A stretch of DNA of 61,620 nucleotides from Bimuria novae-zelandiae CBS 107.79. Taxonomy: Eukaryota; Ascomycota; Dothideomycetes; Pleosporales; Didymosphaeriaceae. The position numbers and the translations under genes were made by a program. This document shows positions 1-9,454 of this stretch, piece by piece (the stretch's first letter is position 1; the number at the start of each line of letters is the position of its first letter). Under the pieces are notes generated by a model. That model was not told the origin of the DNA. It saw only the letters and a program-made list of their open reading frames with translations, and did not search any database. Location: the NCBI GenBank assembly GCA_010015655.1, contig ML976690.1, forward strand, positions 117,373 through 178,992, written 5' to 3'.

Positions 1-30
1 ATTGATAGGATCAATTTGAGCAAAAATACT

Positions 31-55
31 AATTGATTGATAGATTGATTGATTG
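31..55. repeat. Short ATTG-type tetranucleotide repeat
   Basis: Imperfect run of GATT/ATTG units at the left edge of the window. No gene is associated with it. Confidence 0.6.
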
Positions 56-216
56 TTGGCAACTCTGCCCTTCATCTTGCCAAAGACATTTCCAGTACCT
101 GGACTCGGCACTTCGGCAATCTTTTGCCATACGCAGAAAATAACTGTATGGCCATTTCTCACAGCCCATATGAACATATTCCAGAAAGGCAAGGAATCTT
201 TCTCTTAAATAGAGCG

Positions 217-585
217 TCATGGAATCCAATCTTTTGGAAGATGCGTTCCGCGTACGACGTTTTCTACTCTCGCAAAACTGTCTGTATCTTGCAGAGCTAT
301 GTAACGGATGTGGATGTACCAGTAGCTCTTACAGTACTCCAATAATCGGAAGGTAGGGTCCATCTTTTTCGATTGACGGGCGCTCAGTTCGGTCCTCAAA
401 ACGTTGATTACGTCGACAGGTTGATCTGCATTCCTGCTTCGGCGGCCTCTGGCAGCATTCAACACCCATGGCCGAACGAAACCTGGAGTCATGTTTTCTA
501 GCAGGCGGATAGGGCGATCCATTTCAGACAGATATTTCGTGTTGGAGGTTCGCGTAAGTGCTTGATGGAAGTCCGAATTAATCAA
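217..585 (-). pseudogene. Possible gene fragment, unknown protein
   Basis: A 122-residue open frame on the minus strand. Its end, with LLEYCKSYW, vaguely recalls the region ahead of ankyrin repeats in some large fungal NACHT/ankyrin proteins. It stops just after a Trp-Ile-Pro. A second open frame in another phase continues the same strand to about position 29, which would fit a frameshifted fragment. I do not recognise the family with confidence, no start context or intron decides the model, and this may be a chance frame. Confidence 0.2.
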
Positions 586-969
586 TAAGAGTTATTGACC
601 CAACGAAATCCGGACTGCTAACTACGCTATGAGGATCTTATCATGTTGAGAGAACGGCCATACACCCGACTAATAGCATCAGACGACTGAGCAACGGGGC
701 CCTAGAGCATCGCTGGTAGCGATTTATCACTCATAGAATTGGGTGGATATTCTGAAGATGAAAGGGAGTTACTGGTTGGCCCACACATTTTTCACTGCTC
801 GTGTGAAAACTCAACCTCAGATTGCTGATGAAAGTATGCATGTATCATGTCCCCGTGCATTGATCACGAAGCTTCTTGACAAGCAATGTCATCGCTACAT
901 AAGAACCACAGAAAATAACTCAAGACAAACTTCAGAGCAGAGCAGCAACTCATCACCCTTGCACTCACC
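586..969. other. Intergenic, nothing recognised
   Basis: Normal-GC spacer upstream of the first tandem paralogue. The open frame at 743-973 is short and has no recognisable features. The last 60 bases are A/C-rich and run into CACC-ATG, which looks like a 5' leader. Confidence 0.5.
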
Positions 970-1676
970 ATGACAAACCACCAACCCGGCAGCGCCGCAG
1001 CTGCAGCCCATCCTCTCCCCAACCATTTCTTATGTCTTTGCTCCTCGCAAGCAGAGAAAGTCTTCCTCAAACGCGCCTGGAAAAGCATCCAGCAGCAACC
1101 TCAATTAGGCGCCCGCGCCACTGTCCAACACACCCCTCCCAACGCTTTCCAGTTCGATGCCCACACCACGGAACCAGACCTCAACACCATCGACATCGCC
1201 ACCTTCGGCGGATGTGCCGCCTCAGACAATGGTCCCGACGGAACGTATGCCACGTACTCGCTCAATTTCGCACGCGTCTACTTGCTCCAACATTTCTTCG
1301 ACCACTGGGATTATCCCCCTCTTGTGCGTGCCGTTGGTATCTCTACCGAGAACGGTATTGTACCGATTGCAGATGACGAGTACGCTTTGTACCGGAGTGC
1401 TTGCATGGATGCAGGGCAATGGAATGAGGCGGGTTGCTGCGATCACAATGGTGAGTAAAGCTTACACGATTGAAATGGAAATACACGACTAACTTTGACC
1501 CAGCGAAGATAGCTTGGAACGCGTTGTGCGAGTATGTTCAGTGCATCCTGGGAGGCGGGAAGTGTGAGCATCATCCTCTCTGCGGACCTGGTAGTCTGAA
1601 TTTGCGAGAGCATCTGCAGTTCAAGCGGGAGGCTAAACATAAGGGATGGGGGTTCATGTTCCGTATGTTGCTTTAG
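970..1676 (+). CDS. Unknown fungal protein, tandem paralogue 1 (217 aa)
   Basis: Two exons, 970-1450 and 1504-1676, with a 53-nt intron (GTGAGT donor, ACTAAC branch site, CCAG acceptor, phase 1). The start is the ATG in a CACC context. The predicted protein has no signal peptide or transmembrane segment that I can see. Its value lies in the comparison with the next gene. Both share an N-terminal PLP..F motif, a QAE..FL..W block, a glycine-rich block followed by LNFAR, a W-EA-CC motif right at the intron, and after it a VQC motif and a near-terminal GWGFMF. Intron position and phase are the same and both second exons are exactly 173 nt. The function is unknown. The several conserved Cys and Trp suggest a folded domain, but I cannot assign it. 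Confidence 0.75.
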
Positions 1677-2170
1677 CAACAATGGTATGATGTAGTAGGT
1701 TTTCATGGCACTTGGAGTCATTGACCTAGGCATCCAGCTTTCGGGCTGTACTCGGGATCAAATGAAGCCTGCCAGCAATTTCTTGCCCTCAAAATCGGGT
1801 GAGGGCTCATTGGTAATATTTGTGGTGCATCCTCTAGGCGTTGTTTCGCGCTGGTGTTCGGTATGGTCTGGGAAGCTGGGTAAGATCAAATGAAACACTT
1901 AGTTCATCAAAGAATCAAGCGAACGGTTTAGGCGCAAACTTTGACATGTTTCCATCCATACTACATCAGTTGATACATGACGTGATGTGTAACACACTCA
2001 AGGGACAAATGCTTGTCATTGTTCTTGTGTTGACATTCCCCCTCTTGCCAGAGCCTCGTAGATTGTTCCATCAAGCTGCGTGACAAGCGCCTCGAAGCCT
2101 ATATAAACAGCCGCTCCCACCAATTGAGAAGAAACATCAGCAGAGAAGGACATCGTTGCAATCCACCACC
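1677..2170. other. Intergenic spacer between tandem paralogues
   Basis: About 0.5 kb without a convincing coding frame. It contains the promoter of the downstream paralogue. No transposon ends were seen. Confidence 0.5.
2100..2107 (+). promoter_or_regulatory. Probable TATA box
   Basis: TATATAAA lies 64-71 bases upstream of the ATG of the second paralogue, at a spacing compatible with a fungal core promoter. The first paralogue shows no comparable TATA element. Confidence 0.45.
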
Positions 2171-2912
2171 ATGTCAGCCTCCACCGAACCCGATGCATCC
2201 GACCCAGCCGTTCAGGCCTTGTACCCTCTACCCGCCTATTTCCAGAACCTCCGCCCAGCCCAAGCCGAGAGAGACTTTCTCCAACACTCTTGGACTTGCA
2301 TGCAAATCAGTCCTTACCCCGCATACGTATACGAAGTGCGGAACGACCTCGAAATAGCCTGGAAGAAAAAGTCTGCAGGCGCATCTGTTGCCTGGCGCGT
2401 CGGACCTCCCTACGTGAACGACATCGCCGTCATCGGCGGAGTCCGAGGCGTCGACGAAGCCGGCACCGACGGGGACAAAGCATCTTCCTTACTTAATTTC
2501 GCACGTGCCTCCCTGTTGAACAGGGTTCTGACGCAGTTCCCGCAACTCGCCGACGCAGCGGGTATTGTAGTTGAGGAAAAACTTCGATTAGCGGGATATA
2601 CACCGGAGAATTACAGTGAGAAGAGGCGTCAGGAGAGGACGAATGGAAGCTGGGATGAGGCGCAGTGCTGCAATGAAATTGGTGAGTCTCTTTGCCCTAA
2701 CCACAAACCCGACTATGCGCAGATGCTAATTTGAAATAGCAAAAAAAGTGTGGGATAGGGTGCGCAAGCATGTTCAGTGTGTTATCGAAGATGGGGAGTG
2801 TCCACATGCCCTCCACATGGAACCCTTGGAGCCTTCGCAGATACAGGCGATCAACGCAGGGTTGGCAGGGTGGGGATTCATGTTCGAGGAAGCTTGGTCG
2901 ACCGAAGAGTAG
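2171..2912 (+). CDS. Unknown fungal protein, tandem paralogue 2 (227 aa)
   Basis: Exons 2171-2681 and 2740-2912 with a 58-nt intron (GTGAGT...ATAG, phase 1). The ATG at 2171 follows CCACC; the open frame extends a few codons upstream only through a non-ATG codon. The product aligns over its whole length with the preceding gene, including the W-EA-CC motif at the exon junction, HVQCVI and GWGFMF near the C-terminus. It is about 10 residues longer in exon 1 and has a more charged middle part. No domain family is recognised, and no signal peptide or membrane segment is evident. It has diverged far more than a recent duplicate would. Head-to-tail arrangement on the same strand and an identical second-exon length argue for an old local duplication. 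Confidence 0.75.
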
Positions 2913-3074
2913 TTGTTTCTGTTGGCGATGCAAACGGGTTCAGTAGCTCAGGGAAGACTTACGTTCTTCCTTACACGTCCGCCGGTAGTATACTGTTAGA
3001 ATAGCTGGACGAAGTCTTCTTGCGAGAACACAACTCCATCTAGAAAATAGGATAGTCAACGATGTTCCACCCAA

Positions 3075-4921
3075 CTACCACCCAAACGTCTCCTTATGCC
3101 AGTAAACATCTACACCCTGCTTGACCCACTGCTCCACGCTCTCATTCAGTTTCCTCGTCAATCTCTTCGGCCCGCACGTCACAACCGCCACCCTCATCCC
3201 CTTGCTAAACACCTCATCCACAATCGATGGAATCTTCGGTCTTCCAGCTTTCAAAATGATGCCTTCGCGCGGCTTCTTCATCTCTTCTTCCATGGACAGG
3301 AGCTGGTCATCCTCTGCTAGCTCTATCTCTTCGCCGTTGTCGCCGAGCGGAAGAGATGATGAAGCGCCCCGCGTGACGAAGACTTCGATGCCGGTAGGCG
3401 TTGTTGGAGCGTGCCCATTCAGAGCGGGTCCATCGGTGTCTGGACCGGTTTCGTATCCTTCCTCGATCACGACTTTTGGATTGAAAGCCGGGAACGCCCA
3501 TTGCGTATCTGCCAATCGTTGTACAGCCCAGATGAACCGCACCTGTGGTAGGCCCGCGTGGTTCGGGTCGTGGAACTCAACGATACTCCTGTAGATGGGC
3601 AGTATGAAAGTCGCACCCACACCGCCGGCGACGAGGAGTATTCTATCGTAAGTGGACAGGTCGGGCAGGTGGGATGAAGCGCCATACGGTCCCTCGAGCG
3701 CGAGTGGGATGCTGGGTGCTTCGCCGCCTTCTTTGGCTAGAGCCTTGGCCAACTCGGACATCTTTTTCGTGTTTCCAGTCATTGTTTTTGCGACGAGGAG
3801 GAGTTCCTTATCTTTGACGGGAATGGAGGCGACGCTGAAGGGATTCATTTTGTTGCGTAGAGTGAACTGGTCTGAGAGCGAGATCGAGTAGTGTCGTCCA
3901 GTAGGTAAAGAAAGGTAGACATGCTGCCCTGGACGCCATGACAGTGTAGATGAAAGGTTGGTGAGAGGGATGCGGATCTGGATCAAGTTCGTGCCCGGGA
4001 GGAGGGTCAGTGTTCCGGTGTAAGTCTTGTGCGCGGCGAAGTGGAAGGTGAGGTGAAGAGCGTTTATCAATACGACTTCCCAGACGTAGGGACGGATATG
4101 GTGGACATGGAGGAACAACGGCACGACGAGGATATTCGCAATGGTGACATGGCTGATATAGAATACGCGGTAATTCCACCGACGGAGTTGCGACAAGGCA
4201 GTTGTGCTGATAGCGGAGAACAAAGCGATGCTGATGATCCCGAAGATTACATCCTTATCTTGTATGCGCTTGGCGAGTAAGTTGCTCTGGATGAAAAAAT
4301 TGAGGTAGAGAGCGGCGTGGAAACCAAAAAGAAGGAAGACGATGCGGCCAAGGATCTGGTGCGAGGCTTTGAGTTGCTCATGGGAAAGGCGCGTGAGAAG
4401 TTGGAGCGGCGAGTACGGGCTGCGCATTGCGAGTAGGTAATGCAGAGGAAGTTGGGAGGCACCGATCGCACCTACCCGTTTGGTAAGGTGGAGGTAGTCT
4501 ATTCGTCGTCTATAAGTAGTCTGCGGAAGAGCGGAGTTGAAGAAATCTCACCGTTTCCAGTCTGCACGACGGATAGGTATAGCAGCCACAAAGTCCACAG
4601 TCCTCCTCCGATCCACTCGGCGCGCGTTCCCCATCCGTTTACAACGTCTTTCTTCGCCCACCAAACGAAGCGGTCCCAGCCCTGTCTCGACTTTCGTAAC
4701 CACGTCCATTGGCCTTCCAGTCTTTTGTTGAAGGATGGCGATCGCGGTCGCTCATATTCTAGCCCATTGCTTGCAAGCCAGGAAAGCAAAAAGGCGAGCT
4801 GGAAACCCACAAACACTACCAGGACAGACCATTGCGCGAGAAGCGGATACCAGTCTAATAAGACTCGCCGCGCGTGTTTTTGATCATCATCTAGCGTGAC
4901 GAACTCGTATCCGAAAACCAT
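3075..4921 (-). CDS. Ferric reductase-like transmembrane oxidoreductase (588 aa)
   Basis: Two exons, 4921-4552 and 4471-3075 on the minus strand, with an 80-nt intron (GTGAGA donor, GTAG acceptor, phase 1). The start ATG has a strong CCGCCACC context. Family: FRE/NOX-type ferric-chelate reductases, which move electrons from NADPH via FAD and two hemes across the membrane. N-terminal hydrophobic segments lie near residues 31-49 and 99-122, followed by the heme-bearing membrane domain. Four histidines with the canonical 14-residue spacing are visible at about H161/H175 and H231/H245. The FAD motif reads NPFS near 333-336, where HPFS/HPFT is usual, so the first His is replaced by Asn. EGPYGA (about 383) and GGVGAT (about 406) match the NADPH-binding part, and CGP occurs near the C-terminus. 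A long acidic insertion sits between the nucleotide-binding motifs. Substrate (iron, copper or other) and membrane are not decided by sequence. Confidence 0.9.
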
Positions 4922-5194
4922 GGTGGCGGGCTCGCGTGCTACGTTTAATATCGGACCCAATCTATCTCTTCTCCATCCGGCGCACCCACATGCATGCACG
5001 GTCTACGGTAAGAGTGCGGATCTCTCACAGTGTGGTCAAACTTGTAGCGGGTAGATGCCGTCTTTTAGGTAGGTAGATGTGCAATTGGGGAGAATGGGAA
5101 TGCGGAAGGCTGGTAAGAGTTGCCCAGGTGTAGGTGCGTCGTGTTCAGATCCACGTGAAGCTGACTACAATTATGCTTTAACCCCGATTGGATA

Positions 5195-5244
5195 CCGTGT
5201 CCGTGCGCGTAATGCCCGGATTCGCGTAATGCCCGCGCAGCACC
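5195..5244 (+). repeat. Left terminal inverted repeat of transposon 1
   Basis: Begins CCGTGTCCGTGCG right after TA and matches the reverse complement of 9072-9121 with one G/A difference near its inner end. Confidence 0.95.
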
Positions 5245-6402
5245 AAACACCCTAACTTCAGCACGCGATAACTCCACCAATATGGATCCGTATCAGGATG
5301 CGATTGATGAAATCGAATCGCGAGAGCCAGGAGAAGATTTTTCATATACAGAAGTGGCTACTAGGCGTGGACTTGAGCGATCTACGTTGGGCCGAAGGCA
5401 TCGGGGAGTAACGCGCCCTCGACAGGTCAAGAACATCAACCAGCAGAAACTCACCCCACAGCAAGAGGAGGAGCTTGTTCAATATATCAAAAGACTCACA
5501 GAGAGACATATGCCTCCTACTAGAGAGATGATACAGAACTTCGCCTCTACGATAGCAAAGGAGCCAGTCAGCGAAAGCTGGGTTACGCGCTTCATCAACC
5601 GACACAGCATTCATCTTATCTCACAATAGGCAGTCGGCATGGACAGCAATCGCCACAAAGCTAATTCAGTGGATAAATATCGCCTCTTTTTCAACCTTCT
5701 GCACAGCAAGATAGATCAATATCATATAGATCCTCGTCATATCTACAATATGGATGAGAAAGGCTGCCTGATCGGTATCGTTGGTAGATCAAAGAGGATA
5801 TTCAGCAGACGAATGTGGGAGAAGAAGGAAGTTAGGGCATCACTCCAAGATGGCAATCGCGCATGGATCACGCTCCTGGCATGTATCTGCGCTGATGGAT
5901 CAGCTCTGCCGCCAAGCCTCATCTATGGGGCTGTCAACAAGGGCATCCAATCAAGCTGGGTAGAGGATATTAAGGCAGGATATCATGAAGTCTTTATCAC
6001 CTCATCACCCTCTGGCTGGACGAACAATGATATCGGGCTTGCTTGGCTTAAGCAGGTGTTTGATCGCTGTATAAAAGAGAAGACTCGACGATTATATCAA
6101 CTTTTAATTATAGACGGCCACGGATCTCATGTCACTATAGACTTTATTAACTACTATAATTAGAATAAGATCCTGCTTGCTGTTCTGCCTCCTTATTTAA
6201 CTTATACGCTTTAGCTACTTGACGTTGCGATGTTTAAGCCTCTATTAACAGCCTACTTAGCAGAGCTATCAAGATACCTTTATAGAAGCCAGGGCCTAGC
6301 TTCTATCACTAAAGACGACTTCTTCCCCCTATTCTGGAATGCGTGGAAGGCCTCCTTTAAGGAATTAACTATCCTTAGCTCTTTTAGAGCCACAGGCATA
6401 TC

Positions 6403-7318
6403 GCCACTGATCCTACCACCGAACATCAACTTTTCCAGGTCATTGAAAGGTCGATATCCATCGATTTTTCGTCAAAACACGACTTAAATGCCTTCGTAAA
6501 TCTGTTTTCCAGCGTCCTCTTTTAGCTACAGGCGTTATGGCAGGCGCGCTGCCCTATTTTGTCTTTTAGCTCCCTGGTGAGCTGAAATCTTTTCAAAATG
6601 GCCCGTGCGCCACTTAGATTTTCACGTTTAGTTAAAGGCCACAACCACAGCTAAGACAAGGAGATAGTCGTGACACTCCTTGCTCTTGCAAGATATGGGC
6701 ACCTGCTAGGCCTAAATACAAAGGCTCTCCATGCGAAGAGCCATGGCACGATTTGACAGAGCACTGGCTCTTAACACCTATAACGACAAGAGCTGCCCGC
6801 AGCTCTCTAAAGACCAACTGTCAGCGTCCCTGACCTGACACAACACGTAAACAAGGCAGCCAGCCTGGCCTTATATCATACGACTCTTGGGGATAAAGAA
6901 GAAGGACAGGCCTGGCTCTGCCTTCCTACTACACCTATCTCCTTCAACACAGGCATCGCCAAGCCTGGTACAAAGGCTCTCCTCGCGCAGAGCCACGGCT
7001 CCGATTCGACAGAGCACCGGCTCTCCACACCTATTCACTCTTTCCTTTTCTTTCTTCTCACAGCACTAAACTGCCTCTGAACACACACAAGGGATCCACC
7101 CTAAAGTACATACACTGCTTAGTCTCCCCAACGGGAAGGGGAGCTATAGCTTAACATGGTAGCAATACCCGCGCAGGTAAGAAATGCTTTCTAAGGTAGT
7201 GCGTTAGTACTATAATTCCATAGCTTAGCACGTCGTATATGCCCTTCGGGAGGCGAGATGGTGGACTTAATCCCCATCAACTAGACAAAAAATAAATACT
7301 AACCAACCAACTAACCAA
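6403..7318. repeat. Insert unit 1, tandem ~0.9 kb repeat inside the transposase gene
   Basis: Starts with GCCACTGATCCTA (6403-6415), then about 903 bases of non-coding sequence ending in an AACC-rich tail. The same 13-mer recurs at 7319-7331 and, with one extra C, at 8231-8244. A 3' simple-sequence tail and a 13-14 bp flanking duplication resemble a SINE/LINE-type insertion made by target-primed reverse transcription. I do not recognise the family and no coding sequence is evident. Confidence 0.75.
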
Positions 7319-8230
7319 GCCACTGATCCTACGACCGAACATCAACTTTTCCAGGTCACCAAAAGGTCGATATCCATTGATTTTTTATTAAAACACGACT
7401 TAAATGCCTTCGTAAATCTATTTTCTAGCGTCCTCTTTTAGCTATAGGCGTTATGGCAGGCGCGCTGCCCTATTTTCTCTTTTAGCTCCTTAGTAAGCTA
7501 AAATCTTTTTAAAATAGTCCGTGCGCTGCTCAGATTTTCATGTTTAGTTAAAGGCTATAACTATAGCTAAGATAAGGAGATAGTTATGACACTCCTTGCT
7601 TTTGCAAGATATGGGCACCTGCTAGGCCTAAATACAAAGGCTCTCTATGCGAAGAGCTATGGCACGATTTAATAGAGCACTAGCTCTTAACACCTACAAC
7701 GATAAGAGCTGCCCGTAGCTCTTTAAAGACTAACTATTAGCGTCCCTGACCTAACACAACACGCAAACAAAGTAGCTAGCCTGGCCTTATATTATACGAC
7801 TCTTAGGGATAAAGAAGAAGGACAGGCCTGGCTCTGCCTTCCTACTACACCTATCTCCTTTGACACAGGCATCGCCAAGCCTGGTACAAAGGCTCTCCTC
7901 GCGCAGAGCCACGGCTCCGATTCGACAGAGCACCAGCTCTCCACACCTATCCACTCTTTCCTTTTCTTTCTTCTCACAGCACTAAACTGCCTCTAAACAC
8001 ACACAAGAGATTCACCCTAATATACATACACTACTTAGTCTCCCTAACGGGAAGGGGAGCTATAGCTTAAAATAGTAATAATACCCGCGCAGGCAAGAAA
8101 TGCTTTCTAAGGTAGTATATTAGTACTGTAATTCTATAGCTTAGCACGTCGTATATGCCCTTCGGGAGGCAAGATGGTGGACTTAATCCCCATTAACTAG
8201 ACGAAAAATGAATACTAACCAACTAACCAA
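7319..8230. repeat. Insert unit 2, second tandem copy
   Basis: A near-copy of unit 1 with many C-to-T and G-to-A differences, and so more RIP-affected. It shares the AACC-rich tail. The host transposase frame resumes at 8236 after the third copy of the junction 13-mer. Confidence 0.75.
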
Positions 8231-9071
8231 GCCACCTGATCCTAATCCTATCCTTGATAGGTTCACCCAGGATCAAGAATCAGGCGATAACTCCTCATCA
8301 GGGCTCAGCGATCATGATTGGAGAAAGATGGATAGGCTTATACGATCAGCAGTGAAGGATTAGGGTAGTTAAGATACAAAGAAGATTCGTTAATCGCTCC
8401 ACCACCTATCTGTCTAAAATAAGCTACTTAAACATGAGATGGATGGGATTAAGCAGGCACTATCTACTAAGGAGAAGCGTAGAAAGAAGGGCAAGACTCT
8501 AGATCTCTAATAGCGCTAGGAGTATTATAGTAGGGCTATCTTATAGTTACTAAGGAAGGTGAGGGAGGCACGTGTTTATTAATCTATTAAGGAGCAGAAG
8601 GATAAGCAGCAGCAGCTTTAAAAAGCAGAGATAGCAAAGCTAAAGAAGGCAGCTAAGCTATATAAGGAGAAAATGCAGCAGGAAAAGCGTGATGCGCGAG
8701 AGGCAGCTAAGAAGGCGAAGGAGAAGGAGAGAGCCGAAAAGGCAGCTCAGCGCGCTGCCCAAAAGTCTGCCCGCGATGCAGAAAAAGCTCTACAACTATC
8801 CTAAAAGGGTAAGAGAAAGGCCTCTCAGCCATCTCTACAGAGCAGAAAGCGTCAAAAACGTGTTGTTGGTGCTGTAGATGTTGGGGAGGCCTCAGAGGGC
8901 GCATCTGCTGCCCCAACCAAATCTACACGCAGCGGTCGCGACATCAAGCTTCCAGATAGATTTAAATAGTGCAAATGAATCGCAGCTATCAACTTACTAC
9001 TCTACAAGAAAATCTCGTGATAATATTAATCGTGGGTGGCTCTATAGCCTTATTTCTAATAGAGCGTTTAT

Positions 9072-9121
9072 GGTGTTGCGCGGGCATTACGCGAATCCGG
9101 GCATTACGCGCACGGACACGG
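9072..9121 (-). repeat. Right terminal inverted repeat of transposon 1
   Basis: Mirror of 5195-5244, ending CGCACGGACACGG before the TA duplication. Confidence 0.95.
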
Positions 9122-9123
9122 TA

Positions 9124-9454
9124 CTTCTGCGTGGCTTAGGTTGGGCCCAACGATGATAGGTCAGCCGCTCGCCAAATGCTACCATTCCATATGTCTTTGT
9201 TGCACGCATTCAAAGCTCAATAGACGAGCAGCAATCCGGCCAGGGGGTGCCCTTCAAAAGAGGACCGTGAGAGGATCTCGGGACGCTCCACGCCGCGTAT
9301 CGGTGACAAGCGGTGGGCGGCTCCAAATGCGGTTTAGGGCTCTGCCCCGCGACGCATCCCACTTTTAGACCCTGCGTTGCGGTATCAAACATCTCGGAAG
9401 GTGGACTGACTTTTGCTTATTTGCAACCTTGCTGATCAATTCTGCCGTGTAAAG
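9124..9454. other. Intergenic, upstream of nucleoside hydrolase
   Basis: About 330 bases between the transposon and the next start codon. It presumably carries the promoter. No motif is convincing. Confidence 0.5.

Larger units (their letters stand above)
5282..8969 (+). pseudogene. DDE transposase of transposon 1, broken
   Basis: One reading frame runs from the ATG at 5282 to the insert at about 6403 with three in-frame TAG codons (5627-5629, 6161-6163, 6212-6214). Each is explained by one C-to-T or G-to-A step, as RIP would give. Visible parts in order: a Psq-type helix-turn-helix (residues about 1-45), a CENP-B-type second DNA-binding part with SWVTRF, the first catalytic region NMDEKG, then IDGHGSH, and a PLDVAMFKPL motif typical of pogo transposases. 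The C-terminal part resumes after the insert at about 8236. It gives a long Lys/Glu/Ala-rich coiled coil (about 8400-8850) ending near 8969, again with TAG stops. The enzyme would bind the element ends and cut and paste them; this copy cannot be made as a full protein. Confidence 0.88.
5195..9121 (+). mobile_element. pogo/Fot1-like DNA transposon 1 (3927 bp), TA target duplication
   Basis: Terminal inverted repeats of about 50 bp (5195-5244 and 9072-9121, one mismatch) are flanked on both sides by TA (5193-5194 and 9122-9123), the standard Tc1/mariner-pogo signature. Each end contains a direct repeat of CGCGTAATGCCCG. The inside encodes a broken DDE transposase on the plus strand, interrupted by a tandemly repeated insert at 6403-8244, which explains the unusual length. 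It lies between the ferric reductase and the nucleoside hydrolase and does not break either. Confidence 0.93.

Noticed and set aside
743..973. 76-codon open frame upstream of the first paralogue
   Set aside because: No family resemblance, and it overlaps the leader of the next gene; probably chance.
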